Source of the DNA: Clostridium_AD sp050717635
Lineage (GTDB): Bacteria > Bacillota > Clostridia > Clostridiales > Clostridiaceae
Reading direction: 5' to 3'
Assembly: GCF_050717635.1 (NCBI RefSeq)
Contig: NZ_JBOITO010000042.1
Span: forward strand, 1 to 64,000
DNA: 64,000 bases
This document shows, piece after piece, positions 17,616-27,357 of the stretch. The translations under genes and the position numbers were made by a program. The notes below the pieces were generated by a model that ran no database searches, was not told where the DNA came from, and saw nothing but the letters and a program-made list of their open reading frames with translations. Positions within the stretch are counted from its first letter, which is position 1. Each line of letters opens with the position of its first letter.

Positions 17616-18455
17616 ATGGAATTTACTAAAATTCAAGGAGCAGGTAATGACTTTATAATAGTAAACAATATGAAACTTAAGTTGCCACTAAATAAGATCC
17701 CGTACATTGCTGCGAAGTTATGTAAGAGGAAAGTATCCTTAGGTGCAGATGGTTTTATAGTAGTTGACGCTTCTGAAAGTGATGCTGATTTTAAAATGCG
17801 TTTTTATAATTCTGATGGTAGTATCGGTGAGATGTGTGGTAATGGTGCAAGATGCATTGCTAGATATGCATATATGAATAATATTGCAGGAAAAAAAATG
17901 AAGTTTGAAACATTAGCCGGGTTAGTATCAGCAGAAATAATAAAGGGTAGACTTGTAAAGGTTCAACTTAATAGTCCAGGAATAATTAAACTTGATTCTG
18001 ATGTTGAAATTGATGGTAAAAAATATGAGTGTTCATATATAGAACTTGGGAAGCCAGGAATTCCTCATGCTGTTGTAAAATACCCAGGTCTTCAAAACAC
18101 GGAGGAAAGTGAATTATTTGATATTGGGAGAAAAATAAGATTTTATAAAGGTTTTCCTAAAGGAGCAAATGTAAACTTTTTTGATGTTTTAGACGATACG
18201 TCGGCAATTTTAAAAACATATGAAAGAGGAGTTGAAGATTTTACATTGGCATGTGGAACTGGCTCTGGGTCAACTGCAGTTGCTTTAGTACTAAAAGGGT
18301 ATTTAAAGGGTAATAAAGTGAAAATTGTTTCACCTGGAGGGGAATTATTTATAGAAATGGAAAGATTAGAGGATAGTGTGGAAAAGTTATTCTTAATAGG
18401 GGATACCAATGTTATTGCAATTGGAAAAATAATGGATGAAAATTTAGAATACTAA
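17616..18455 (+). CDS. dapF: Diaminopimelate epimerase
   Basis: Converts LL- to meso-diaminopimelate for lysine and peptidoglycan synthesis. 279 residues, two pseudo-symmetrical halves. Two catalytic cysteines in canonical settings: MCGNGARC (C74) and ACGTGSGST (in the C-terminal half), plus QGAGNDF at the start. Preceded by GAGGAGGG. Follows metY by 41 bases and precedes a dicarboxylate symporter, so possibly one transcript. A second DapF-fold protein at 47079 differs in both motifs and has another role. Confidence 0.93.
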   Translation: MEFTKIQGAGNDFIIVNNMKLKLPLNKIPYIAAKLCKRKVSLGADGFIVVDASESDADFKMRFYNSDGSIGEMCGNGARCIARYAYMNNIAGKKMKFETLAGLVSAEIIKGRLVKVQLNSPGIIKLDSDVEIDGKKYECSYIELGKPGIPHAVVKYPGLQNTEESELFDIGRKIRFYKGFPKGANVNFFDVLDDTSAILKTYERGVEDFTLACGTGSGSTAVALVLKGYLKGNKVKIVSPGGELFIEMERLEDSVEKLFLIGDTNVIAIGKIMDENLEY

Positions 18456-18476
18456 ACAATGAAAGGAAGTATTAAA

Positions 18477-19739
18477 ATGAAAACAACCAAACAAAGCGTA
18501 TGGAAAAACTATCGTTTTCCTATTATTTTGCTTTTATCTATTGTAATAGGTAGCATCATTGGTATTATTTTTGGTGAAAAAGCTATAGTACTTAAGCCTT
18601 TTGGAGATGTTTTTCTTAATTTAATGTTTACTGTTGTAACCCCTTTAGTATTTGTTACCATAGCTAGTGCAGTAGGAAATATGGTAAATATGAAAAGGTT
18701 AGGAAACATTATAAGTAATATGTTCTTAACCTTCGTTGTTACAGGAGTTATTGCTGGCTTTATCATTCTTATTATTGTTAAGGTATTTCCTCCGGCAGCT
18801 GGCGTTAATCTAGCATTGGATTCTACTATGAAGTTAGAAACAGTCAAATTTTCTGATCAAATTGTGAAGGCACTAACCGTAAATGATTTTAGTGGCCTAC
18901 TTTCTCGCTCTAATATGTTGCCACTTATTGTATTTTCAATTATTTTTGGTTATTGTGTTAGCTCTCTTGGCGGTGAAAACAACATTATAGCCAGGGGTTT
19001 AGATGCTATGACCAAAGTTATGATGAAATTTGTTGGCATTATTATGTGGTATGCTCCGATTGGTCTAGGTGCTTATTTTGCAAGTCTCATTGGTGAGTTT
19101 GGCCCACAACTATTGGGTGCATATGCAAGAGCTATGGTTATCTACTATCCACTATGTATTGCATACTTTTTTATTGCATTTTATGGATATGCTTATTATG
19201 CTGGTGGAAAAGAGGGAGTAAAAACTTTCTTTAAAAACATTCTAGAACCTGCTATTACATCTATTGCAACACAGAGTTCTATTGCAAGTTTACCGGTAAA
19301 CTTAGATGCTACTGAGCGTATGGGAGTTCCAAAGGACATTCGTGAGATTGTTCTACCTATCGGTGCAACCATGCATATGGACGGTACTGTTATCTCTTCT
19401 ATATTAAAGATTTCATTTTTGTTTGGAATATTTGGACAAGAGTTTTCAGGAGTTGGAACATACGCTACAGCAATAGCGGTTTCAGTTCTTGGTGGTGTAG
19501 TTATGTCCGGTGTTCCAGGTGGTGGACTTATAGGTGAAATGTTAATTGTAAGTTTATTTGGATTTCCACCAGAAGCATTCCCAATTATTGCAACTATTGG
19601 CTTTCTTGTAGATCCTCCAGCAACTTGTATAAATTGTACTGGCGATGCTGTAACATCTATGATTGTTACACGACTAGTTGAAGGTAAAGATTGGATAAAA
19701 AAGAGTGCTCAAAATATATCATCCTCTACCAAGGACTAA
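18477..19739 (+). CDS. Dicarboxylate/amino acid:cation symporter (DAACS)
   Basis: Na+ or H+ coupled glutamate/aspartate/dicarboxylate carrier of the GltP/GltT fold: eight helices plus two re-entrant hairpins. Signature elements: serine-rich re-entrant loop TQSSIASLP (about 265-273), the NMDGT-type motif here HMDGT with IGATMHMDGT, and the C-terminal VDPPATCINCTGDA. In the C-terminal motif the substrate-binding Asp/Arg region reads VTRLVEGKD. The ATG at 18477 is set by AAGGAAG; an upstream in-frame ATG (18459) lacks a site. Last gene before a perfect terminator. Confidence 0.9.
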   Translation: MKTTKQSVWKNYRFPIILLLSIVIGSIIGIIFGEKAIVLKPFGDVFLNLMFTVVTPLVFVTIASAVGNMVNMKRLGNIISNMFLTFVVTGVIAGFIILIIVKVFPPAAGVNLALDSTMKLETVKFSDQIVKALTVNDFSGLLSRSNMLPLIVFSIIFGYCVSSLGGENNIIARGLDAMTKVMMKFVGIIMWYAPIGLGAYFASLIGEFGPQLLGAYARAMVIYYPLCIAYFFIAFYGYAYYAGGKEGVKTFFKNILEPAITSIATQSSIASLPVNLDATERMGVPKDIREIVLPIGATMHMDGTVISSILKISFLFGIFGQEFSGVGTYATAIAVSVLGGVVMSGVPGGGLIGEMLIVSLFGFPPEAFPIIATIGFLVDPPATCINCTGDAVTSMIVTRLVEGKDWIKKSAQNISSSTKD

Positions 19740-19758
19740 GGGTTTATACAAAATTAAT

Positions 19759-19790
19759 AAAAGGTATAGCAAAATTTTGCTATACCTTTT
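19759..19790. terminator. Perfect 16-bp palindromic bidirectional terminator
   Basis: AAAAGGTATAGCAAAA followed at once by its complement, between convergent genes, with T-rich flank on both strands. Confidence 0.88.
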
Positions 19791-19797
19791 ATAATAA

Positions 19798-20649
19798 TTA
19801 ATATATTTGTAAATCTTTTTTAGTAGATTTTATAATTTCTTTAGTTTTTGTTATCAATGTTAAAAATAAATCTTCATCTTCCTTAATATCCTGAGGATAT
19901 GTTACAAACGCATTAGATAAATAGTAACCTTTTAGTTTAGGGTCCTTTAATTTTAATTCGTTAAAACAAGCATCTACTTTATCACTTATTTTGTCTTTGT
20001 TCTCTACACTAACAAAAGGAAATACACCTATAAAGTTTTGTGAAGAATAACGAATGAAAATATCTGTATCCCAAAAGATACTTTTCAAAATATCAAAAAT
20101 ATATTTTGAAACTTCATTATATTGGGTATCAATTTCATTTGAAAAAACTTTTACTGGTTTATAAAGAGTTGTCATCATAATAGTCACATTATATTTTCCC
20201 TTAGTAGCTTTTTTAAATTCTGATTGTATAAAGAAAGGTAAATTAAAAATCACCTTTTTCTCCATTAGATTATGAGAGGCACTTAAAAGTTTTAGAATCT
20301 TATTATTTAGTATTTCATTCTCAAATGGTTTAAGTATATAATCCGATATTCCTTCTGAAATACCTCTAATAAAAATATCTCTATTATTATTTGCAGTCAT
20401 GATCATTATGGGCACTATTTCGTTTTTTTTTCTTAATCGCTTAATAATTTCAAATCCATCTTCATTTTTCAGATCGATATCCATTATAATAAGATCTGCA
20501 CTATAGCCGTTTTGTGCTAGAACGTAAAAAAGTTCGGTAGAATTTGATGCTTCATATACAGTATAATGATTATTATTTAAAAGCAATTTCACCCTTGATG
20601 TTATTGATTTAACGTTATCTAAAATAAAAACCTTCAAGGTTTCGCTCAT
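19798..20649 (-). CDS. Response regulator with degenerate GGDEF-like output
   Basis: Receiver domain at residues 5-120: phosphoacceptor Asp57 in IIMDID, Thr85 in MIMTA and Lys107 in ILKPFE, all intact. The remaining 160 residues keep the pattern of a GGDEF domain (FWDTDIFIRYSSQNFIGVFP), but the catalytic GGDEF is replaced by SSQNF (202-206), so cyclase activity is lost. It may bind GTP or a partner instead. No histidine kinase is adjacent. Convergent with the symporter gene. Confidence 0.8.
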   Translation of the reverse strand: MSETLKVFILDNVKSITSRVKLLLNNNHYTVYEASNSTELFYVLAQNGYSADLIIMDIDLKNEDGFEIIKRLRKKNEIVPIMIMTANNNRDIFIRGISEGISDYILKPFENEILNNKILKLLSASHNLMEKKVIFNLPFFIQSEFKKATKGKYNVTIMMTTLYKPVKVFSNEIDTQYNEVSKYIFDILKSIFWDTDIFIRYSSQNFIGVFPFVSVENKDKISDKVDACFNELKLKDPKLKGYYLSNAFVTYPQDIKEDEDLFLTLITKTKEIIKSTKKDLQIY

Positions 20650-20877
20650 ATCTAACTGCCCCCTATTTTATTGAATCTTATTCGAAAATTATAATTAATT
20701 ATATCATAATATGTGTATAAAATCAGTACACATATTTTGTATTCATAAATAATACGTAATGCTTGAATGCTTTACTAAACTGGCATTTAATATATTACAA
20801 TTTAGTAAAATATATATATATTTATACGATTACCGGTTTATGGTATAATAGCGTAAAGTAAGATTAAGGGGTGAGCC

Positions 20878-21903
20878 ATGAAAAGTTATCGTAAATTTAA
20901 TTTTGTAGTTACTATATTAATAGCATTGCTCCTTACAGGAACAATAGGGTATAAATATTTATTAGATGTTAGCATTGTAGACGCGTTGTACATGACGGTT
21001 ATAACTATATCAACAGTAGGCTATGCAGAAGTGGCTACTATGAATGCAGAAGCTAAAATTTTCTCTATATTTATTATATTGTTTAGTTTAGGTACTGTTG
21101 GGTATTTATTTACAAGTATTGTATCTTCATTTTTAGAAGGAGATTTAAAAGATGCATGGAGGAGGCGACGTATGGAATTACAAATAACAAAGTTAAAAGA
21201 TCATTATATAATATGTGGTGCAGGAGAAACATCACAAAACGCCATAAAGCAATTTAAAAGAAGTAATGTTCCTTTTATTGTAATTGATAATGAGGAAGAA
21301 AAAATAAATGAATTAATAGAAGATAAAATTCATGCTATTCTTGGAGATCCCACGGAGGAAGATGTATTAGACAAAGCAAGAATAAAGTATGCAAAGGGTC
21401 TTATATCTTGTTTGCCTAAGGATTCTGAAAATGTATATACAGTTTTAACCGCAAGAGAAATGAATAGTAATTTATATATTGTGTCTCGAGCTATAAATAA
21501 AAATGCAGAGGGTAGACTTAAAAAAGCAGGTGCAAACAATACAATTTCTCCTAATGAAATAGGAGGGACTAGAATGGCAGCCTTGATGCTTAGACCTACT
21601 GTTATTGCTTTTTTAGATATAATTACCCATGCTGGAGATGTAGTTTTGGACCTCGAAGATGTTGTGATTTGTGATAAATCCAATATATTAAATAAGAGCC
21701 TTCTTGAAATAAAAATCCCTGAAAAAACTGGGTTAATAGTTCTGGCCATTAAAAAGTATGATAGTGAAAAATTAGTCTTTAATCCTAGTTCTGATGATAT
21801 TGTAAAATTAGGTGATACTATGGTAGTTCTAGGAACAGAAGAACAGGTAAATAAATTAAGAGAAATAGCTAATGATATAGGTCAAAGGCGCTTGAGTGTA
21901 TAA
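20878..21903 (+). CDS. Two-TM K+ channel with RCK/TrkA domains
   Basis: MthK-like potassium channel subunit: TM1 (about 8-28), pore helix and selectivity filter TVGYAEV (46-52), TM2 (about 60-88), then RCK_N Rossmann domain (IICGAGETS, about 109-230) and a TrkA_C ligand domain (about 255-335). Four or more subunits would form a channel gated by ions or nucleotides. The filter is GYA rather than GYG, which is unusual. ATG follows AAGGGG. Start of a three-gene unit with a small membrane protein and DedA. Confidence 0.88.
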   Translation: MKSYRKFNFVVTILIALLLTGTIGYKYLLDVSIVDALYMTVITISTVGYAEVATMNAEAKIFSIFIILFSLGTVGYLFTSIVSSFLEGDLKDAWRRRRMELQITKLKDHYIICGAGETSQNAIKQFKRSNVPFIVIDNEEEKINELIEDKIHAILGDPTEEDVLDKARIKYAKGLISCLPKDSENVYTVLTAREMNSNLYIVSRAINKNAEGRLKKAGANNTISPNEIGGTRMAALMLRPTVIAFLDIITHAGDVVLDLEDVVICDKSNILNKSLLEIKIPEKTGLIVLAIKKYDSEKLVFNPSSDDIVKLGDTMVVLGTEEQVNKLREIANDIGQRRLSV

Positions 21904-21930
21904 ATTATTTTTGCAATAGGAAGGGATATA

Positions 21931-22308
21931 ATGAAAAAAAATATAAAAACAATTATATTGTCAATTTTAATTATGGTAACCATATTTATAATAGTAAAAC
22001 GATACACTATACTATATTTAGAATTTAAAGATGTTAAATTTCCGACTAAAGAAAGTAGACTAATCGGGAATATGAGCACTCATAAATGGATTACCGTAAA
22101 ACAATTATCTAAAAAATATAATATAAGTGAAGAAGATATTTTTAGTGGACTTGAAATTATTCCGGAAAATGGTGATGTGAATTTATGTATAGAAGGATTG
22201 AGTGAAAAATACAATAAATCATCAAAAGAACTTAGGGATAATTTAAAGAAACTTATAGAAAACAATAAAATCAAAGAAAAAAGTATAGAGGGTAATAAAC
22301 ATGAGTGA
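21931..22308 (+). CDS. Small single-pass membrane protein, unknown
   Basis: 125 residues. One N-terminal membrane anchor (about 6-24, IILSILIMVTIFIIV) and a charged, mostly helical remainder. The pattern ITVKQLSKKYNISEEDIFSG followed by LSEKYNKSSKELRDN suggests two repeated short helix-turn-helix-like units. AGGAAGGG precedes the ATG, and the gene overlaps the dedA start by 8 bases, so it is translated with it. Family not recognised. Confidence 0.7.
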   Translation: MKKNIKTIILSILIMVTIFIIVKRYTILYLEFKDVKFPTKESRLIGNMSTHKWITVKQLSKKYNISEEDIFSGLEIIPENGDVNLCIEGLSEKYNKSSKELRDNLKKLIENNKIKEKSIEGNKHE

Positions 22309-22939
22309 ATTTAGTAACTTATTAATAGAAGGTTTTAGAAACTATAATATTTGGTTTTTAAGTATTATAATTGTACTCCAGTGTATAGGGATTCCAACAG
22401 GAGCGTCGCTACTTGTATTGGCATCTGGGGCTTTTGCTTATGCTGGTGAATTTAATGTGGTCATTCTTTTTTTACAAGTTTGGTTTTTCGCATGGCTTGG
22501 GGATAATATTGCATACATTATGTGGAAAGCTATTGGTGATAAAGCTTTAAATAGACATACTAAATTTAAAAAACATTTCCAACCTAAAATACTAAAGGCG
22601 GAAATTTACTTAATAAAACATGGGAGAATTTCAGTTTTTATTAGTAGATTTTTAATAGCAGCTATGGGACCATTTATAAATGCAGCAGCAGGAATTACAG
22701 GATATAGATTACGGACCTTTAGTATATACGTTGCTTTTGGTGAATTGTTTTGGACTTGTATATATTTAGGATTAGGATATTGGTTTGGCGATTCATGGGA
22801 AACTATAGTTCCTATAGTATCAGATTTTGGAAAGTTTATAACATATATATTAATTTTAATTATTATTTTATATTTTTTTATTAAAGCAATTAGTAATAAT
22901 AAGGTAAAGGTTAGGAAATATATTAAGAAAAGAATTTAA
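22301..22939 (+). CDS. DedA-family (SNARE-associated/VTT) membrane protein
   Basis: 212-residue integral membrane protein of the DedA/VTT family, implicated in flipping undecaprenyl phosphate or other lipids across the cytoplasmic membrane and in proton-motive-force homeostasis. Conserved features: GIPTGAS near residue 28, the G/W-rich re-entrant GDNIAYIMWKAIG (about 69-80), and the arginine-containing FISRFLIAAMGPFINAAAGI (about 113-132). Ends with a basic tail. Last gene before a strong terminator. Confidence 0.88.
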   Translation: MSEFSNLLIEGFRNYNIWFLSIIIVLQCIGIPTGASLLVLASGAFAYAGEFNVVILFLQVWFFAWLGDNIAYIMWKAIGDKALNRHTKFKKHFQPKILKAEIYLIKHGRISVFISRFLIAAMGPFINAAAGITGYRLRTFSIYVAFGELFWTCIYLGLGYWFGDSWETIVPIVSDFGKFITYILILIIILYFFIKAISNNKVKVRKYIKKRI

Positions 22940-22957
22940 AATATTTTATTTACACGT

Positions 22958-23010
22958 AAAAAAACTATGAGCATAATTCATTATGAATGAATTATGCTCA
23001 TAGTTTTTTA
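22958..23010. terminator. Long bidirectional terminator
   Basis: A stem of more than 20 bp built from ACTATGAGCATAATTCAT and its complement, A-run before and T-run after, between dedA and the convergent giant regulator gene. Confidence 0.93.
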
Positions 23011-23049
23011 TGTTTTAACAAATTATTTTGAGTGGTGCAGATGACAGAA

Positions 23050-25968
23050 CTATAAGTTAGTATAATTGCTTAACAGTCCTTTCACTTCATTTAGTAATTC
23101 TTCTTGAGATGGATTTTTAATCATACTATTATATTTGCAAGCTTTTTTGTAATTAGTTATTGCTAATCCTATTTGGCCTTCTACTAGCATAAGTAGAGCA
23201 TATACACAATAAGCGGTGCTTTTTTGCCAAATGCAATCGATTTTTGAATAGAATTTAAGTGCAGTTAGAATATATTTTTTAGATAGATTGTGATTATTCA
23301 CTTTGTAAAAGCACAATGCTGCATTTGTATAAAATATAGGAAGACCAACATTGGTGTTCTGATCTTTTAATACTTGAATAGCTTTTTCATAATACTTAAT
23401 AGCGTCATAGTATTTTTCCTGAAGCCTTTTGCCTTCTCCGATATAATTATATGCAGCAGCTATATTAAGAGAAAAGTCATTTTTACTTGGACTGTTTAAA
23501 AAAATATAGATAGACTGCTTTAATATGGTTTCAGATAAAGTGTATTCCTTTAACATAATATAAAGATATCCTTTAAGGCGAAGTAATATAGGTAGCTCAT
23601 CATTTAGGTCATAACAGTTTGTAATATCTATTGCCTTATCAATGTAGTATTTCATCATATTTTTGTCAAAGGTATTTATACAGTAATATATAATTAATTT
23701 ATAGCATTTCAGTGTAAACTTATAATTGTTTAGCTTTATTGAAGTATCTATTAGTAAGGTTACTATTTTAAGTCCTTTAGTATAATTACCCTTTCTTATA
23801 AAATCTCTTGCAAGAATATAAGAAAACTCCATATCAATTTTCTGTATTTCACTGTTTTTATATTTATTACCTTTTTTAAATATTTCAATTTCATTTTTTA
23901 TTACTGCAAGGTCTTTGCCTAATTGTTGTGGGGAAAAATAAGCAAAGTCATTTACAAGTATGTCACTACTACATAAAATTGGGAATACTTCCTGAGAAGT
24001 TTGGAGACATGTGCTTAAATTTTTAATTTTATATTCTAAAAACTTAATTTTATTATCACTTTTATTATAGTGATAAACAATTTTTGAGTATAAGTCAGTG
24101 TCTTCAATGTCATTATCTAAAGCTCCTTCAAGCATCTCTGCAATTAAACGATGATATATAACTCGCTGTGATTCAGTAAGTTCTTTATATAGGAAAAGAG
24201 ACATCATCTCATTAGTAAATGAATAATAGATAGATTCTCTTTTTATTTCCTTTAAAAAATCTTTTTTTACAAGGTCACTTAATATATCAAGAAGATTAAG
24301 AGTATCACTATTATATAAATATTTAATTTCATCAAAATTTGCCATATCAAAAAATATAGAGATAATATTAAGTATTTTTCTTTCATCATTTGATATGTCA
24401 AAAAGCATTGTTTTTAGAAAGTTTATAGCTGTTAAAGGGACTTCATTAATATTTTCATTGTTTTTTAGCGCGTCTAATAATTGAGTTAACAAGAAAATGT
24501 TCCCTTGAGAATTTCTATATATTGTATTTTTCTCATATTCAGAAAAATGATGATTATTTAAATAATTACTTGAAAAATCAAAGGTTTCTTCTGGGGTTAA
24601 TGGTATAATCTTTATTTCATGAGCAAGGTCATGAAGCTTTAAAAAGGTAAAAAATTTATCAAGATCATTATTGTAGCTAATTCTTGTATTCATCATGAAT
24701 AATATGGAATAGTTACGTATTATTAAATTTTTAAGTATGTTAAGACTTTTATTATCAATCCATTGAATATCATCAAAATAAAAAATAAGTTTTGTGTTTT
24801 CACTAATAATATCTAAAATACCCGATAAAGCATTTTCAATAGCCATATAGTTTGTTTTATTGTTGTTGAGTAATGAGTTTTGATCTGCTCCAGTGCAGTT
24901 TACTAAATCTAAAAAAGGAAAAGTAGATGAAGTAACACTATTAAATCTGGCTGGAAGTATTATATTATGTTTAGATATATATTTATATATTTGCTCAAAG
25001 ATTCTGTTCCATGGTTTTAAAAAATAGCTTGATTCTGATTGGTAACATTTAGTATTAAATGTAATGATTTTATCATTTTCTAGTGTGTTTAAGGCCTCAT
25101 AAATAAGTTTACTTTTACCTATTCCACCTTGTCCTTTTAAAATAATAGATTTAGAAAAATTATCATCTATAAAATTTCTTAAATAGTCATCCAACTGTAA
25201 AATTTCTTTGTCTCTTTTATAAAAAAAACTACCTAAATTTTTCTCGGATGATGAAATTAAAAATTTCTTTTTTGTTATTTCCATATAAAGATTTGTTGTT
25301 TTTTCATTTGGACAAACTGAAAGTTCTTGTTTTAGTATTTTTTTTAAATCATTATACACTATCTCTGCTTTATCGTATTTGCCAAGTTTTGAAAATATTT
25401 TCATAAGATTTCTATATGCTTCTTCATCAAATTCATTTAAATTTATTATTTTTTTGCAATATTCTATGGCCAGTTCATCATTGCTATCAACCATATTGCA
25501 TATCACAGCTTTGTGAAGGCTATTAGTGTAAACATCTCTATAATATTCTCTGTTTTGTAGCATCCATTCTTCAAAACCTTCCGCATCTTTAACGTTAAAC
25601 CCCTCTAAAAAATCTCCATTATAAAGGTTTAGCGAGTTTTTGTTATTGTTCATAAAGTCAAATATATCACAAACAAAATGAATTTCTGGATTAACAAGTA
25701 TTACTTCACGCTTCGGTGAAATGAAAACATTACAATTAATAGCTTTTTTTATAGAATAAAATGCATTCCTAAGATCCTTCTTTGCTGTAGTCTCACCAAA
25801 ATCAGACCAAAAAAGATTTGTAAGTGTATCTCTTGATGCCTGCTTATTAATTAAAATATAGTAAAAGAGAGCTTCAGCCTTTTTAAAAGGAAAATGAATC
25901 TGAATATTATTCACTTTAACGCTGGGGGTTCCAAAAAGAGTTACATGTATTACTATTATAATAATCAC
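23050..25968 (-). CDS. SARP/BTAD-AAA-TPR giant transcriptional regulator, copy 1
   Basis: Large activator-type regulator (about 970 residues). N-terminal OmpR-like winged helix (about 8-95), bacterial transcriptional activation (BTAD) TPR domain (100-235), AAA/STAND ATPase with P-loop GQGGIGKS (279-286) and LIFYFDDIQW Walker B, then a long alpha-solenoid of TPR-like repeats to the C-terminus. Divergent from the permease remnant and the BCCT/lyase operon, so probably its regulator. Paralogous to the 43837-46890 protein. The start is unclear: GTG at 25968 lies inside the only Shine-Dalgarno-like AGGTGAT, and the frame downstream offers only ATT/ATA codons before the conserved IHVTLFG. Confidence 0.85.
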   Translation of the reverse strand: MIIIIVIHVTLFGTPSVKVNNIQIHFPFKKAEALFYYILINKQASRDTLTNLFWSDFGETTAKKDLRNAFYSIKKAINCNVFISPKREVILVNPEIHFVCDIFDFMNNNKNSLNLYNGDFLEGFNVKDAEGFEEWMLQNREYYRDVYTNSLHKAVICNMVDSNDELAIEYCKKIINLNEFDEEAYRNLMKIFSKLGKYDKAEIVYNDLKKILKQELSVCPNEKTTNLYMEITKKKFLISSSEKNLGSFFYKRDKEILQLDDYLRNFIDDNFSKSIILKGQGGIGKSKLIYEALNTLENDKIITFNTKCYQSESSYFLKPWNRIFEQIYKYISKHNIILPARFNSVTSSTFPFLDLVNCTGADQNSLLNNNKTNYMAIENALSGILDIISENTKLIFYFDDIQWIDNKSLNILKNLIIRNYSILFMMNTRISYNNDLDKFFTFLKLHDLAHEIKIIPLTPEETFDFSSNYLNNHHFSEYEKNTIYRNSQGNIFLLTQLLDALKNNENINEVPLTAINFLKTMLFDISNDERKILNIISIFFDMANFDEIKYLYNSDTLNLLDILSDLVKKDFLKEIKRESIYYSFTNEMMSLFLYKELTESQRVIYHRLIAEMLEGALDNDIEDTDLYSKIVYHYNKSDNKIKFLEYKIKNLSTCLQTSQEVFPILCSSDILVNDFAYFSPQQLGKDLAVIKNEIEIFKKGNKYKNSEIQKIDMEFSYILARDFIRKGNYTKGLKIVTLLIDTSIKLNNYKFTLKCYKLIIYYCINTFDKNMMKYYIDKAIDITNCYDLNDELPILLRLKGYLYIMLKEYTLSETILKQSIYIFLNSPSKNDFSLNIAAAYNYIGEGKRLQEKYYDAIKYYEKAIQVLKDQNTNVGLPIFYTNAALCFYKVNNHNLSKKYILTALKFYSKIDCIWQKSTAYCVYALLMLVEGQIGLAITNYKKACKYNSMIKNPSQEELLNEVKGLLSNYTNL

Positions 25969-26261
25969 CTACAAAAATTAGATTTTAATTTTGACCTTTT
26001 TTAGACGTAGCTATGATAAAATTTTATTAATGTAATTTTAAGTATTTGCAATATTTGAAATATTTAAAAAATCAACCTTACATTTATGGTCTTTAATAAT
26101 AATATATAACTCTTTGAAAAGAATGTAAAGCATAGATTAATTCACATGATTTTTTTATTGCTTAATGTAAACGTTTTGGCATAAAATTTGAAATCTAATT
26201 TTTATTTCATAGGTAAAAACTAAATAGGTTTTAAAATGTTAAATTAGGGAGGATGATTGAA
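25969..26261. promoter_or_regulatory. Divergent control region of the left end of the catabolic island
   Basis: AT-rich gap between giant regulator 1 and the YfcC remnant. It contains TAAACGTTTTGGCAT near 26168, resembling the GACGTTTTGATG element found before hutU and the racemase-like gene. No clear consensus promoter or RNA structure was recognised. The next gene's translation signal is GGGAGG with TTG at 26262. Confidence 0.35.
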
Positions 26262-27241
26262 TTGACAAATTCAAAAACCGTAAAAGGACAAAGTAAAAGG
26301 AAAAAAATCAAGTTTCCACATGCGTTTGTACTACTCTTTTGCATTATTGTGTTTGTAGCAATACTTACGTACATTATTCCAGCTGGAGAATTTAACCGAG
26401 TTGATGTAAATGGAATAAGTATGGTTGATCCTGGCAGTTTTCATATAATTGATTGAACGCCTGTAGGAGTATTCGATGTTTTTGTGGCGGTTCCAAAGGG
26501 CATTCAAGCAGCTTCTTTTTTAGTTATTATGATATTGTTGATTGGTGGAGCTGTAAATGTTTTTGATGGAACTGGAGCTATTAAATCAGCCGTATTTGGG
26601 TTAACCAAGATAATTGGTAAAGAAAGAAGTCACTGGGTTCTGGCTGCAATTATGCTCTTTTTTGGTTGCCTTGGAGCTTTTCCTGGAATGCTTGAAGCAG
26701 CTATTCCATTTGCTCCACTGTGTATAGGTATTGCTTTAGCTCTTGGCTATGATGCGTTAGTGGGTATTTCAATTGCACTAATGGGCATTGTTATGGGTTG
26801 GACAGCGGGCCCTTCAAATCCTTGGAATGTTGGTATTGGACAGAACATAGCTGGACTTCCAATGTTTTCTGGTTTTGGTTTCAGACTTATAATTTTTGCG
26901 ACTCTTATGTAACATCTGTTGCAATGTTTTTTGTCCAAGCAATAATTAATTTTTTTATACCTTCAGGAAGTGGACAGGCAATGGTTACTTTACCAATAAT
27001 GGTTCCAGCTGCAGATATTATTGGACTTAATAGACAGATAGCCATACTAGCTTATCAATTTGGTGATGGATTATCAAATCTTTGTTATCCAACTGTTGGA
27101 GGATTAATAGCATTTTTAATGTACTCTAAAGTATCTTTTAACAAATGGTTAAAATATATTATGCCCTTCATGTTATTAATTGTGAGTGTTGCTATTATAT
27201 TTTTAATAATAGCAGTTAAGATTAATTTTGGACCTTTTTAA
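26262..27241 (+). pseudogene. YfcC-family amino-acid/carboxylate permease, broken
   Basis: Recognisable YfcC-type carrier pieces in order: TYIIPAGEF in the first membrane segment, the AAIPFAPL region, QFGDGLSNLCYPTVGGL and a terminal SFNKWLKYIMPF. The frame is broken by a TGA at 26454 (after FHIID). A deletion/frameshift near 26905 has also removed roughly 200 residues of the centre, leaving about 325 codons of an expected 470-500. The flanking genes are intact. It was probably the original amino-acid permease of this island. Confidence 0.85.
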
Positions 27242-27357
27242 AAATCAACTATTGAATGCACTTTTAATTGAGGCTAATTAAAATAAATATTAATTCAATT
27301 GTTCTAAGATTATATGGATTCAGGAATCCATAAATAATTATTCAAGGGAGAGAAAAA

